Program-made: the position numbers and the translations under genes
Notes under the pieces: model-generated
Told to the model about the DNA's origin: nothing
Seen by the model: only the letters and a program-made list of their open reading frames with translations
Database searches by the model: none
Source: Candidatus Bathyarchaeia archaeon
GTDB taxonomy: Archaea; Thermoproteota; Bathyarchaeia; Bathyarchaeales; Bathyarchaeaceae
DNA: 64,000 nucleotides
Assembly (NCBI GenBank): GCA_035283685.1
Contig: DATETJ010000003.1
Span: forward strand, 64,842-128,841
Direction of reading: 5' to 3'
In this document: positions 9,401 to 16,189 of the stretch, piece by piece
Numbering within the stretch: the first letter of the stretch is position 1
Layout: each line of letters starts with the position of its first letter

Positions 9401-10130
9401 TGATTCTTTAGGGAATTTGATAATGGAAGAACCACTTGAAGGACTGCTTCAAGCAGACAGCGAGATGAAATACGTGGTCGATGGAGTTGAAACAGGTGAA
9501 TTCAATCAGTACGAATTTGACGCTGACGCCGACAATGATGGATTATCTAATGGCGCAGAGATCCTGCGTTGGAGAACTGATCCACTTAATAGCGATACTG
9601 ACGGTGACGGATTTTCAGATGGTTTTGAAGTTCAACAAAATACTGATCCACTCGATCCAACCAGCCACCCGCTCATTCCACCTTCTAACATATGGTCGTC
9701 TGACTCTCTCGGCAATACTAAAGATGTATTTGTACCTGGTGAGACAGTGTACGTTACCGTTGCGGGTGTTGGCGGTCAAACGGTCACTCTTTACGTGGTA
9801 GCTGACCAAACAACTTGGAATACTGGCGATCCCCTAATAGATGTCTCAGGAGGAGCGGACACATTGACCCTAAATTCGGGCGGAGGGACTCAGATAATCC
9901 CGATTTGGACTCCACCGCTCATAGTCGGAAGCTTCGACATCGTCCTCGACACAAACGACAACGGAGTCTTCGACGCAGGACTAGACCTCGTTGACTCCAT
10001 TATCGTGCCTGGATTCTACGTAGTCCCAGAAGTGCCCTTCGGCACTGCCATGACCTTCCTAAGCATGCTCACCGCCCTAGTAGGATTCATAGGATTCAAA
10101 CGCTTCCGACCAAAGACACGGTTGCAATAG
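6411..10130 (+). CDS. Giant cell-surface subtilisin-like protease with N-terminal beta-helix
   Basis: 1239 aa. Order: signal peptide (1-28); NosD/CASH-type right-handed beta-helix (about 30-290) with NNNI.N repeats; Ig-like beta domains (about 295-530); S8 protease domain with catalytic Asp in VLDSGIDFNHPDL (about 580), His in GGHGTGVSG (about 654) and Ser in SGSTP (about 840); further beta domains; two thrombospondin-3-like calcium repeats (DADNDGLSNG and DTDGDGFSDG); and a C-terminal VPEVPFG motif, one membrane helix and a KRFRPK tail, resembling archaeal sorting/anchoring tails. It should be an extracellular, calcium-stabilised, wall-bound protease; the beta-helix may bind polysaccharide. 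A carbohydrate-type beta-helix in front of a subtilase is an unusual order. Start ATG with a strong GAGGAGAG site. Confidence 0.9.
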   Translation: MKKIRSLLISGLLLFSMFSMLLSQVKAQETIRVPQDYPTIQAAISAANQGDTVLVSSGTYVENVGVSKPLSVIGQNNPLIQGRIGITASNVVVSGFNITGGLVGIHASGYSNVTISNNNIYNVEVGVSLPSSSSNRILNNNISGAGWSGIYLYRSTRNAVLNNTIKNSGYGVWIIHYAHDNILYGNILLENQIGILIDGWVTGYWSGNNQIDHNDFINNTRYQAYHEAGSRWDNGSEGNYWSDYTGSDADNNGIGDTPYDLPAGGNRDSYPLMRPFRFREKPPPLEADFEISVSPEFQTVNPGGPSVSYTISLTPLGESSSEVFLESEWVGTPPADTVGQLSATRLTPPDTATLTVTTSPSTPLGQYTIEITGTSGSISHSKTVTLIVSRVVEIEINEFYVKKDFDLLWPGAADVYFQIGVNGFDDDYDPLTDLDTDYCRIPIVDNEIHVNSNEKMAGPAYVPYDGFQSMKFPVSFTTKVMDNDGALGSDEIFALDFVFSSLGTTVIDNQNIYLQVTVRNIEPRPLKVRGDLTNDKTIIEKTNPPTILQYGLADQWYWFEVAADRVWEEYGATSLDPVTVAVLDSGIDFNHPDLKNKIWYNANEIPNNGIDDDNNGYIDDYNGFDFVNGESWTNVDHWGKWKNDADGPLDDSGGHGTGVSGIIAAEINNAYGIAGIAPNANIMAIKVTPYRELKGLEFTTSVIEGIDYAVKMGAKIISMSLGSYDLGLFYDKTGSAVGNAYKKGVTLIAAAGNERTANPSWPASFTEVISVSALQRKLGNSGYDPFLHFLSEPGTGYSSNFGPDVSYSGRSVELSAPGYNLETTSPSWLDIPFTKGFGQTSGSTPIVSAVAAIVLGYAQKNYPARPLNPNEVRYIMRMSSDDLGPLGWDPYYGYGMVNAYRALQEVDELLGRRGWQIKLDPPGNLDLHAFDALGRHVGINYETGDLEMQIPEAIHTGDETNGSETIYLPSEITDYEIRIVNRETATSVEFTLNITSFDSLGNLIMEEPLEGLLQADSEMKYVVDGVETGEFNQYEFDADADNDGLSNGAEILRWRTDPLNSDTDGDGFSDGFEVQQNTDPLDPTSHPLIPPSNIWSSDSLGNTKDVFVPGETVYVTVAGVGGQTVTLYVVADQTTWNTGDPLIDVSGGADTLTLNSGGGTQIIPIWTPPLIVGSFDIVLDTNDNGVFDAGLDLVDSIIVPGFYVVPEVPFGTAMTFLSMLTALVGFIGFKRFRPKTRLQ

Positions 10131-10151
10131 AGATACATCCAACATCGCCCT

Positions 10152-10237
10152 CTCTTTTTTTCTTGAGTAGAGCGATGGATATCTGTTTCCGAATTTTCTT
10201 CGGGTTATCTCCCGCACATCCTCTTTTTTTCTTGAGT
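10152..10237 (+). terminator. Two identical T-tract terminator-like repeats
   Basis: The 17-mer CTCTTTTTTTCTTGAGT occurs exactly twice, at 10152-10168 and 10221-10237, just after the subtilase stop codon. T-tracts are the usual archaeal intrinsic termination signal, so these look like tandem terminators; the identical flank CTTGAGT suggests a short local duplication. Confidence 0.5.
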
Positions 10238-10301
10238 GTGATTCCATTCTCTTTGACGATGTCCCGTATGGCAACTCTTATTATTTTTTAACCATATCGT
10301 T

Positions 10302-11147
10302 TTGGTGGTAGTGGTCTTGGATATTTCAAATTTGAGCTTTCCTCATCAGAACTATAAGACAACCTTAACGAAATTTGTTAACTACTTCAAAGAGTATCCT
10401 GGTGTTTATGCAATAGTTCTTACTGGTTCTTTGGCGAGAGGAAGAGCTGTAAAAGGCTCTTGCATTGACCTTTTCGTGTTCTTGCCTAAAAAGCATCTGA
10501 AGTTTTTGGCTTCAACCATCAACTCTAGAATCGAGGCTTACTCTCGCCTAGGTGGACAAATTGCTTATTACGAAGGCGAAGTTGAGGGCGGAGTAGAGTT
10601 TGGAGATGTTAGAGTTGATGTGGGCTTCACAGACGGCAGTTTCAACTACAAACACAAGAATTCATTTGACATAACGAGAGACGACTTCGAGACTACGGTT
10701 GGCAACCTCCTAGTCTATTCGATTCCGCTATATCAGAAGGGGAAACGGTTTCAGTGGTTAAAGCGGAAATACCTGCCATTCTACAATGATGCACTAAGAA
10801 GAATCCGTTTAAAGGGAACAGCAGAGGAATTTGATTACAAGACATGGAAGACCAAGTGGCTTGCAGAAAGAGGAGAATATTTTGCAGCTCTTGATGCTTT
10901 GCTAGAAGCGCAAAGAATCTTTCTTCAACATCTGTTCATAAAGGAGCGAAAATACCCGATTGACTACGTCAAATGGCTTCATGAACAATTTTCAGAAATT
11001 CTCTCCATGCCCGAATTGTATCGAGAACTAACCCAGATAGTAGATAGAATAGAACTTACCAAGAATGGCATCTTTGAGAAAAGCAATCTGCTGGAAAAAC
11101 TCTTTAAGCGATACGGATTCTACGGTAAATCCTCTTCAACTAAGTAA
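10302..11147 (+). CDS. Nucleotidyltransferase (Pol beta superfamily) with helical C-terminal domain
   Basis: 281 aa from TTG 10302; TTG at 10317 is an equally good start. The motif TGSLARGRAVKGSCIDLFV is the GS...D.D signature of minimal/kanamycin-type nucleotidyltransferases, though the second acidic residue of the D.D pair is replaced (DLF); a further acidic residue is in VRVDVGF. The second half is helical (WLAERGEYFAALDALLEAQ...), like KNTase/HEPN-type C-terminal domains that position the substrate. Substrate unknown; could modify a small molecule or RNA. Adjacent to tRNA-Pro but convergent with it. Confidence 0.7.
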   Translation: MVVVVLDISNLSFPHQNYKTTLTKFVNYFKEYPGVYAIVLTGSLARGRAVKGSCIDLFVFLPKKHLKFLASTINSRIEAYSRLGGQIAYYEGEVEGGVEFGDVRVDVGFTDGSFNYKHKNSFDITRDDFETTVGNLLVYSIPLYQKGKRFQWLKRKYLPFYNDALRRIRLKGTAEEFDYKTWKTKWLAERGEYFAALDALLEAQRIFLQHLFIKERKYPIDYVKWLHEQFSEILSMPELYRELTQIVDRIELTKNGIFEKSNLLEKLFKRYGFYGKSSSTK

Positions 11148-11175
11148 ATTGCTTGCTGTCAAACAGAGGTTGTGG

Positions 11176-11251
11176 TGGGGTCGCTGGGATTTGAACCCAG
11201 GATCTCCAGCGCCCCAGGCTGGGATCCTTGACCAAGCTAGACTACGACCCC
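11176..11251 (-). tRNA. tRNA-Pro (anticodon GGG)
   Basis: The minus strand folds as a complete tRNA: acceptor GGGGTCG pairing with CGACCCC, D-arm GTCT/GGAT with GG in the loop, anticodon stem CCAGC/GCTGG around loop CTGGGGC giving anticodon GGG, T-stem CTGGG/CCCAG with loop TTCAAAT, discriminator A. The next bases read CCA (11173-11175), so the CCA end appears encoded. An A+T-rich TATA-like stretch lies upstream at about 11284-11296. No intron. Partial copies of this gene lie at 14113 and 15252. Confidence 0.92.
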
Positions 11252-11343
11252 ACAGGAATAGAGTATCATCTTTCAACTTGCATTAATAATTTAAGGATAA
11301 ATATGCCTACAGATGACGTGAAGCTGGCGGACGTTCGACCTCG

Positions 11344-11670
11344 ATGGAGTTTCTTGACGCTATAGATGAGTTGCAAAGGAATGTTGAGGAGATCAGGAAA
11401 CAGCGCAGACGGAAACGTTTACGAAAACTCCTGAGATTCTTTCTAATTGGCTTTCTAATCGGCAGAGATTCCGACAAGAGAATCTCAGAGCTCACTTCAC
11501 GAAACAACTTGATTGTAGACAGTCTCTTCAAGCGCTTGGAGGATTTGAAACATGAAGAGAAACGAATCAAAGAATTATCAGACATGTACATTCAACTAAC
11601 GCGAATTACGGAAATGATGACCAAGCTCAAGAGGAACCGGCAGATGCAAAGAACCTTGTTCTTAACTTAG
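11344..11670 (+). CDS. Small basic coiled-coil protein
   Basis: 108 aa, mostly charged heptad-type helix with a central hydrophobic stretch (LRFFLIGFLIG) preceded by a run of Lys/Arg. It lies 26 nt before the helicase gene and its last part overlaps an open upstream extension of the helicase frame (reading ...DAKNLVLNLDERLRKYRG before the helicase ATG). Either a separate helper protein or, less likely, the N-terminus of the helicase separated by a frameshift. Confidence 0.55.
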   Translation: MEFLDAIDELQRNVEEIRKQRRRKRLRKLLRFFLIGFLIGRDSDKRISELTSRNNLIVDSLFKRLEDLKHEEKRIKELSDMYIQLTRITEMMTKLKRNRQMQRTLFLT

Positions 11671-11696
11671 ACGAGCGTCTCAGAAAGTATCGTGGC

Positions 11697-14054
11697 ATGA
11701 TTGTAACTTGTGCTAAGAGAGCAATCGAACAAAGTGAACTTGCCATAGACAAAGGGGTTGCGAAAATAATCAACAGTCATACCTATCTGATATATAGCGA
11801 CAAACAACGCTGCAACGACATAATAAAATCGTTTGAAGAAGACCTCAAGTATGTTGAGCAAAGCGGCATTCTGAACGATGAATACATAGTTGAGCAGAGG
11901 AGAAAGCTAGATAAGAATCGCCAAACAGTCTTAGACTACAACAAAGATTTCATCAGGCAACGAAAAAGAGACTACAGCTACCTCTGGAGCAAAGGGCTTG
12001 TCACTCTTGATGATGAACAGCAAACGGCAATAGTGACGGATGACAAACACAACCTAGTAGCTGCAGCAGCAGGCTCAGGCAAAACAGAGACCCTCATCAC
12101 TAGGATTGCTTATCTGATAGCAAGAAAGCCCGATAGTGTTCAGGCAGAACGAATCTTGGCAATTGCTTATCAGAGGAAAGCCAAAGAGGAAATTGAGCAA
12201 CGGTTGCTTGACAGATACAATATCAGGAATGTCAACGTAAGGACTTTTCACAAGCTCGGCAAGGACATCCTGGAACACACTGGCAAGAAACTATCAACGA
12301 TAGACATTGTAAATGAGAATAAGAAACATGAAGCAATACAGAAGATTTTCAGCCAGAAGATAAAGAGCGAACCAGATTACTACAAGTTGTTCCTGACCTT
12401 CGCTAAGACTCTCTATGATTATGATGAGAAAGAGAGCGTCAAGACACAAAATGAAGCTCTGTCGTACGCACATGAACAAACTTGCTACGCCATAGACCGC
12501 ACAAAAGTCAACAGCCGAGCTGAGAAAGAAATCATGGACTTTTTGCTGACCAGCAGACTCAATGGAAAACCTATTGAAGTCAAGTATGAACCTGACTTGT
12601 CTGTTTTTAGACCCGATTTCTACTTGCCAGAACACGGTCTTTACATCGAACACTGGGCTTTGAACGAGAAAGGAGAAGTGCCAGGGTGGTTCAACCAAAC
12701 AACCGAGGAATACAGGAAGACCATGGAGATGAAAAAGAAGTGGTTTGCAGAACATGACAAGCTTCTTGTCGAAACATTTACGCATGAGTATAGAGAAAAT
12801 AGCCCAGAAGAGTTCATTGAACTCCTGAAGAAACGAATAACAGAGAAGCTTCAAGAGGAAAACAACTGCAACTTTGAGTTCACGCGCAAGACCTACGAGG
12901 AGATTGTTGAACTCGCTTGGGAATCGTGCAGAACACCAGTGGATGACATTGTCAACTTCATAACTAGTGCAAAAACATACGGTCTATCACCCACGAGAGT
13001 TGCGGAGAGACTACGCAACAACAAATGGACTCGTAAGCAGCTGGCTTTTGGAAACCTTGTCCTCCCTGTGTACCACGACTACGAAGTAGCCTTGATGGAG
13101 CATGGCAAAATCGATTTTGAGGACATGATAAACAAAGCTATTGATGAATTGAATACTAGCCCAGACCTTTTGACTGATGCTTATGACCACATACTAATCG
13201 ACGAATACCAAGACATTAGCGCACAACGATACAAACTGATAAGTAAGCTATTGGAGCGTAACCCTAGATGCAAACTGTTCTGCGTTGGCGACGATTGGCA
13301 AAGCATAATGGGTTTCTCGGGTTCCAACCTAAACTTCTTCGTCAATTTTGAGCAATATTTCGCAAAACCTGCAGTCACAGTAATCTCCACTAACTATCGC
13401 AGTGTAAAGACGATTGTTGATGCAGGAGCAGAGCTGATTCGGAACAACACTAGTTGCCAAATACAGAAGCCCACTTTGTCAAATCGCAAGGATTTGAAAC
13501 CCGTAAGAGTTGTGCAGTTACTTCATCAAGAAGGATACGAAAGGAATTACTATCGCCAGATGGCTGAAGACTGTTTAGACCGCATTGCTGCCTATATTCA
13601 AAATGGTTACTCGCCCCAAGACATACTTGTCCTAAGCAGATTTATGCGGACTCGCATTAGTCATGGTTACAGGGTCCTCACCAATATTGAAATCTTCATA
13701 GAAAAAGCGAAGGAGGATGGAATAAGCCTAGCTTATGAGAAGCTAGATGCCCGAAACAAGGTCAGACTGCTGACTGCTCACAAGAGCAAAGGCTTGGAGG
13801 CAAAAGTTGTGTTCTTGTTGAATGTCACAAAGGGCACGTATGGTTTTCCATCTGAAATAGAGGACTCATCCATCTATGAACCGGCTAGGGAAAACTACCC
13901 TATTCAAGACCCAAAGGAAGAAGAACGCAGGCTATTTTATGTTGCGATGACCCGTGCTATCGAAGACCTTTATATCTACACTTGGGAACCAGCAATGAGC
14001 GAATTTCTTAAGGAGATTAGCGATTACACGATTGAGGAAAGACTGCGTTACTAG
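11697..14054 (+). CDS. UvrD/Rep-family superfamily 1 helicase with inserted nuclease-like domain
   Basis: 785 aa. An N-terminal helical region (1-100) is followed by the SF1A helicase motifs: Walker A AAGSGKT (about 125-130), motif Ia/TxGx-like segments, motif II LIDEYQD (about 500), motif III GDDWQSI, motif IV NYRS, motif V LTAHKSKGLEAKVVF and motif VI EERRLFYVAMTRA. Between motifs Ia and II (about 275-345) lies an insertion with YEPDLSVFRPDFYLP..LYIEHW, arranged like a PD-(D/E)XK endonuclease core (PD...IE.), as in helicase-IV-like proteins. It probably unwinds and perhaps cuts DNA in repair or defence. Located next to tRNA relics, so possibly imported. Confidence 0.88.
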   Translation: MIVTCAKRAIEQSELAIDKGVAKIINSHTYLIYSDKQRCNDIIKSFEEDLKYVEQSGILNDEYIVEQRRKLDKNRQTVLDYNKDFIRQRKRDYSYLWSKGLVTLDDEQQTAIVTDDKHNLVAAAAGSGKTETLITRIAYLIARKPDSVQAERILAIAYQRKAKEEIEQRLLDRYNIRNVNVRTFHKLGKDILEHTGKKLSTIDIVNENKKHEAIQKIFSQKIKSEPDYYKLFLTFAKTLYDYDEKESVKTQNEALSYAHEQTCYAIDRTKVNSRAEKEIMDFLLTSRLNGKPIEVKYEPDLSVFRPDFYLPEHGLYIEHWALNEKGEVPGWFNQTTEEYRKTMEMKKKWFAEHDKLLVETFTHEYRENSPEEFIELLKKRITEKLQEENNCNFEFTRKTYEEIVELAWESCRTPVDDIVNFITSAKTYGLSPTRVAERLRNNKWTRKQLAFGNLVLPVYHDYEVALMEHGKIDFEDMINKAIDELNTSPDLLTDAYDHILIDEYQDISAQRYKLISKLLERNPRCKLFCVGDDWQSIMGFSGSNLNFFVNFEQYFAKPAVTVISTNYRSVKTIVDAGAELIRNNTSCQIQKPTLSNRKDLKPVRVVQLLHQEGYERNYYRQMAEDCLDRIAAYIQNGYSPQDILVLSRFMRTRISHGYRVLTNIEIFIEKAKEDGISLAYEKLDARNKVRLLTAHKSKGLEAKVVFLLNVTKGTYGFPSEIEDSSIYEPARENYPIQDPKEEERRLFYVAMTRAIEDLYIYTWEPAMSEFLKEISDYTIEERLRY

Positions 14055-14112
14055 CGGGTTTGCCTTTAAGAAAACGAGAGATTCGCGGGAGAAGGTGTCC
14101 CATGTTTGTTGT

Positions 14113-14141
14113 GGTAGGGTCGCTGGGATTTGAACCCAGGA
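14113..14141 (-). pseudogene. tRNA-Pro 3'-end relic
   Basis: Twenty-five bases at 14117-14141 are identical to the T-arm and 3' acceptor strand of the intact tRNA-Pro at 11176; the match extends leftward past the CCA with one mismatch. No 5' half adjoins it; instead a palindromic GGAGATATCTCC region follows. Looks like an attachment-site duplication or half of a disrupted second tRNA gene. Confidence 0.7.
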
Positions 14142-14220
14142 CAAATGGAGATATCTCCATCTTTGTATGATATGATATAAATGCTGGTTAAATCACTAAG
14201 ATTAGAAGCAACAGAAATAG

Positions 14221-14439
14221 AAGGAGCGTGAGTGTACGACTGAAGATGAAGAAGATGAATGGGATGAATGTTGCGTTTGTCATAGGCATTGGACGGGACT
14301 AGCGAGCTCTGGAGAACTGGCAAGTTTCTTTAAGTGTAGTGAATGCGGGGGAGAATGTTGTGAAGGATGCTGGAATGAAGACATAGAGATGTGTGACGAC
14401 TGCAAGGAGAAAAAAGAAGCTGAAGAGGAAAAAGAATAG
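14221..14439 (+). pseudogene. Cysteine-rich zinc-cluster frame without a start codon
   Basis: The frame between stop TAG (14218) and stop TAG (14437) encodes an acidic lead-in then CCVCHRHW, CSECGGECCEGCW and CDDCK, ending in an acidic/lysine-rich tail: a convincing treble-clef or ribbon zinc protein of about 65 residues. It contains no ATG, GTG or TTG before the cysteines. An ATG at 14181 opens a 16-codon frame (MLVKSLRLEATEIEGA) that stops just as this frame begins, so a single frameshift near 14225 could have split one gene. Confidence 0.5.
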
Positions 14440-14487
14440 AGAGAAAGGAAAATGTGATTCTGAGGCAAGACGTTCTGAATGTATGCA

Positions 14488-15105
14488 CTAGAATGAGTAT
14501 GTCTTCACTTTAGCGATGGGTTGGTAGTAGCCAATATCGAATAATAACTCGCTTCGATGTGAAAAAACACCTTGGTTGTCCATCAATACGAATAGAGTAG
14601 CCAAAGAAGCTATGCCGCAGACAACATTCCCCAAGCATCCATCTTTAAAATTGTCTATATCGGAATGTTTCAAGTTGTTATAGGCGATCCACCAAGCAGG
14701 TGTGCTGCTTTTGATGTTTTCAAATGGAAAAACGAAATGATGAGTAAAAGGCGTAATCAATCGAACCCCTATTAATTCGGCATCTTTCACTTCGTCAACG
14801 ATGAATTTCAAGTAGTCTCTAATGTCGTACTCACGCTTCAGACCGACAAGGGTGTTTTTGACTAGTCCATCTCCTAAAGAACCAAATGTGCTGCCGATGT
14901 CTCTTATTATGCTAGCAAATTCGCTAGAAAAGGTTGTCTTGTTTTCTGCCGATATTTCGACATATCTCGATGCTTCGGTTATTCTCCGCTCGATATGAAA
15001 ATATCGCAGGGAGAGGTATCCATACAATCCTTCGTACCAAGCCTCTTTCCCAAATTTGGGATATAATTGTGGATCGCAACCTGCATAGCTGTCAAATAGG
15101 TTCAT
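14488..15105 (-). CDS. Unknown 205-aa protein, possibly HEPN-like
   Basis: Largely helical soluble protein. The segment AWWIAYNNLKHSDIDNFKDG resembles the YN.LKH motif of HEPN/Abi-like domains in some uncharacterised bacterial and archaeal defence-associated proteins, but the RNase motif R-x4-6-H is not clear. It is the only intact gene of the segment between the 3' and 5' tRNA relics, so it looks like cargo of an integrated element. Function unknown. Confidence 0.55.
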   Translation of the reverse strand: MNLFDSYAGCDPQLYPKFGKEAWYEGLYGYLSLRYFHIERRITEASRYVEISAENKTTFSSEFASIIRDIGSTFGSLGDGLVKNTLVGLKREYDIRDYLKFIVDEVKDAELIGVRLITPFTHHFVFPFENIKSSTPAWWIAYNNLKHSDIDNFKDGCLGNVVCGIASLATLFVLMDNQGVFSHRSELLFDIGYYQPIAKVKTYSF

Positions 15106-15251
15106 GTTTCCACTCCTTTGTCCAGACTATGTTTTCTCTTTTTCGCTTAGGCTCTCTTCGATGCTGCTGAAGCATGCACGCTTCAAATGAATTCTGGCCT
15201 ATAACATGAAAAAGAGGGGATTTTGCTGGAGATATCGCCACCCGAACCCAC

Positions 15252-15273
15252 GACCAAGCTAGACTACGACCCC
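15252..15273 (-). pseudogene. tRNA-Pro 5'-end relic
   Basis: Twenty-two bases are identical to the 5' acceptor strand, positions 8-9, D-stem and most of the D-loop of the intact tRNA-Pro. After the D-loop the sequence diverges (GTGGGTTCGGGTGGCGATATC) and does not form an anticodon arm. An A+T-rich promoter-like stretch remains upstream (about 15318-15335). Together with the 3' relic at 14113 it brackets a 1.1-kb accessory insert. Confidence 0.7.
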
Positions 15274-15397
15274 TATTGACTAGACGTGATCCCTATGCTG
15301 AAGGAAACATTGCAAATAAACTAATAAAACTTAAACCTCTGAGAACATCAGAGAGAGATCTTATCTGTCTGGCTTTCAAGGACTATTCGGATTGCCC

Positions 15398-15550
15398 ATG
15401 CGTGGAGAATTGGTCATCTTAGGTCTGCTGGTCATTTTGATAGCTCTAATCCTTCGGATGAGAACGAAGTACCAATCAGAAAGAATTCAGACAATAGGGT
15501 TCGTAATAATAGGCATTTCTTTTGTGGTTGTTGGCTTAATCTTGAACTGA
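15398..15550 (+). CDS. Small two-helix membrane protein
   Basis: 50 aa starting ATG at 15398. Two hydrophobic helices (ELVILGLLVILIALILRM and IGFVIIGISFVVVGLIL) separated by a short polar loop with RTKYQSERIQ. Nothing else can be said about function; it stands alone to the right of the 5' tRNA relic. An AAGGA about 14 nt upstream is a weak ribosome site. Confidence 0.5.
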   Translation: MRGELVILGLLVILIALILRMRTKYQSERIQTIGFVIIGISFVVVGLILN

Positions 15551-15665
15551 AACATCATGCAGAAACCAAAATAAACCGCAAGCAGCAATGATCAAACTTG
15601 TTGATGACACTGCAGCGCAATTGGTCACCACCAAGTACACAGCGCCGACGCGCCCAACGCAACAT

Positions 15666-15708
15666 AGAAGTAGTAGTCAACGTACACGCGGCGCAGACTA
15701 CTACTTCT
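15666..15708. repeat. Perfect 13-bp inverted repeat
   Basis: AGAAGTAGTAGTC at 15666-15678 and its exact complement at 15696-15708 are separated by 17 bases, forming a strong hairpin. No T-tract follows, so an archaeal terminator is unlikely. It sits at the left end of a repeat-bearing noncoding stretch. Confidence 0.7.
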
Positions 15709-15722
15709 AAACAGAAACAAAT

Positions 15723-15916
15723 CTCGGTATTATTACTGATTCTACGCGGAAGTTAATAACACCTGAAACAGAAACCGCTTCCAACATTCAAGATGTTGTT
15801 GTGGCAAGCCCTTCAACGTCAACAACAACTTCACACAGCCACACGCGCACATGCAGAACGCCTCGGTATTATTACGGTTTCTAAGCCGAAGCTAACGACT
15901 CATGAAAAACTCAGAC
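15723..15916. repeat. Pair of imperfect direct repeats of about 55 bp
   Basis: Two copies begin with the identical 14-mer CTCGGTATTATTAC (15723-15736 and 15862-15875) and remain recognisably similar for about 40 further bases. The 139-bp spacing contains no clear gene. With the hairpin at 15666, this is the only structured part of the 640-bp gap between the small membrane gene and the propeller gene. Confidence 0.5.
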
Positions 15917-16078
15917 CGCCACAAACACTCTGCGTTTGCATGTTCAACTACAACTGTCCAAGCAGCCCCAGCCTCCAGCATTCTGGATGACATCGTCATT
16001 AGGGAACAGTTTGATGACGACGCTCACACAGCTTCTGCCACGAAACGCGTCAACATTGAAAGAAAATACTTATGGTAA
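15902..16078 (+). CDS. Doubtful 58-aa open frame
   Basis: An ATG at 15902 opens a 58-codon frame reading MKNSDRHKHSAFACSTT... and ending ...VNIERKYLW. It lacks a clear ribosome site and overlaps the second direct repeat, but the acidic middle (SILDDIVIREQFDDDAH) looks protein-like. A degenerate gene remnant is equally possible. Confidence 0.2.
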   Translation: MKNSDRHKHSAFACSTTTVQAAPASSILDDIVIREQFDDDAHTASATKRVNIERKYLW

Positions 16079-16189
16079 GTTGACGCTCTTACTCTTCAAA
16101 GACGAAAGAAGAAGGCTAAAGGGAAAAGCTGCCTTCTTCTTCCGAAAAAACTTCACCCGCACCCCAAGTTGCAGCAACGAGGACATAAG

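Noticed and set aside
9481-9801. 106-codon frame within the subtilase gene
   Set aside because: Covers the calcium-repeat region in another frame; no start signals.
12294-12854. 186-codon minus-strand frame opposite the helicase
   Set aside because: Lies wholly antisense to conserved helicase sequence; hydrophobic content is a reverse-complement effect.
15227-15290. A second complete tRNA at the 5' relic
   Set aside because: After the D-loop no anticodon stem can be formed and the T-loop-like GGTTCG is not flanked by a pairing stem.
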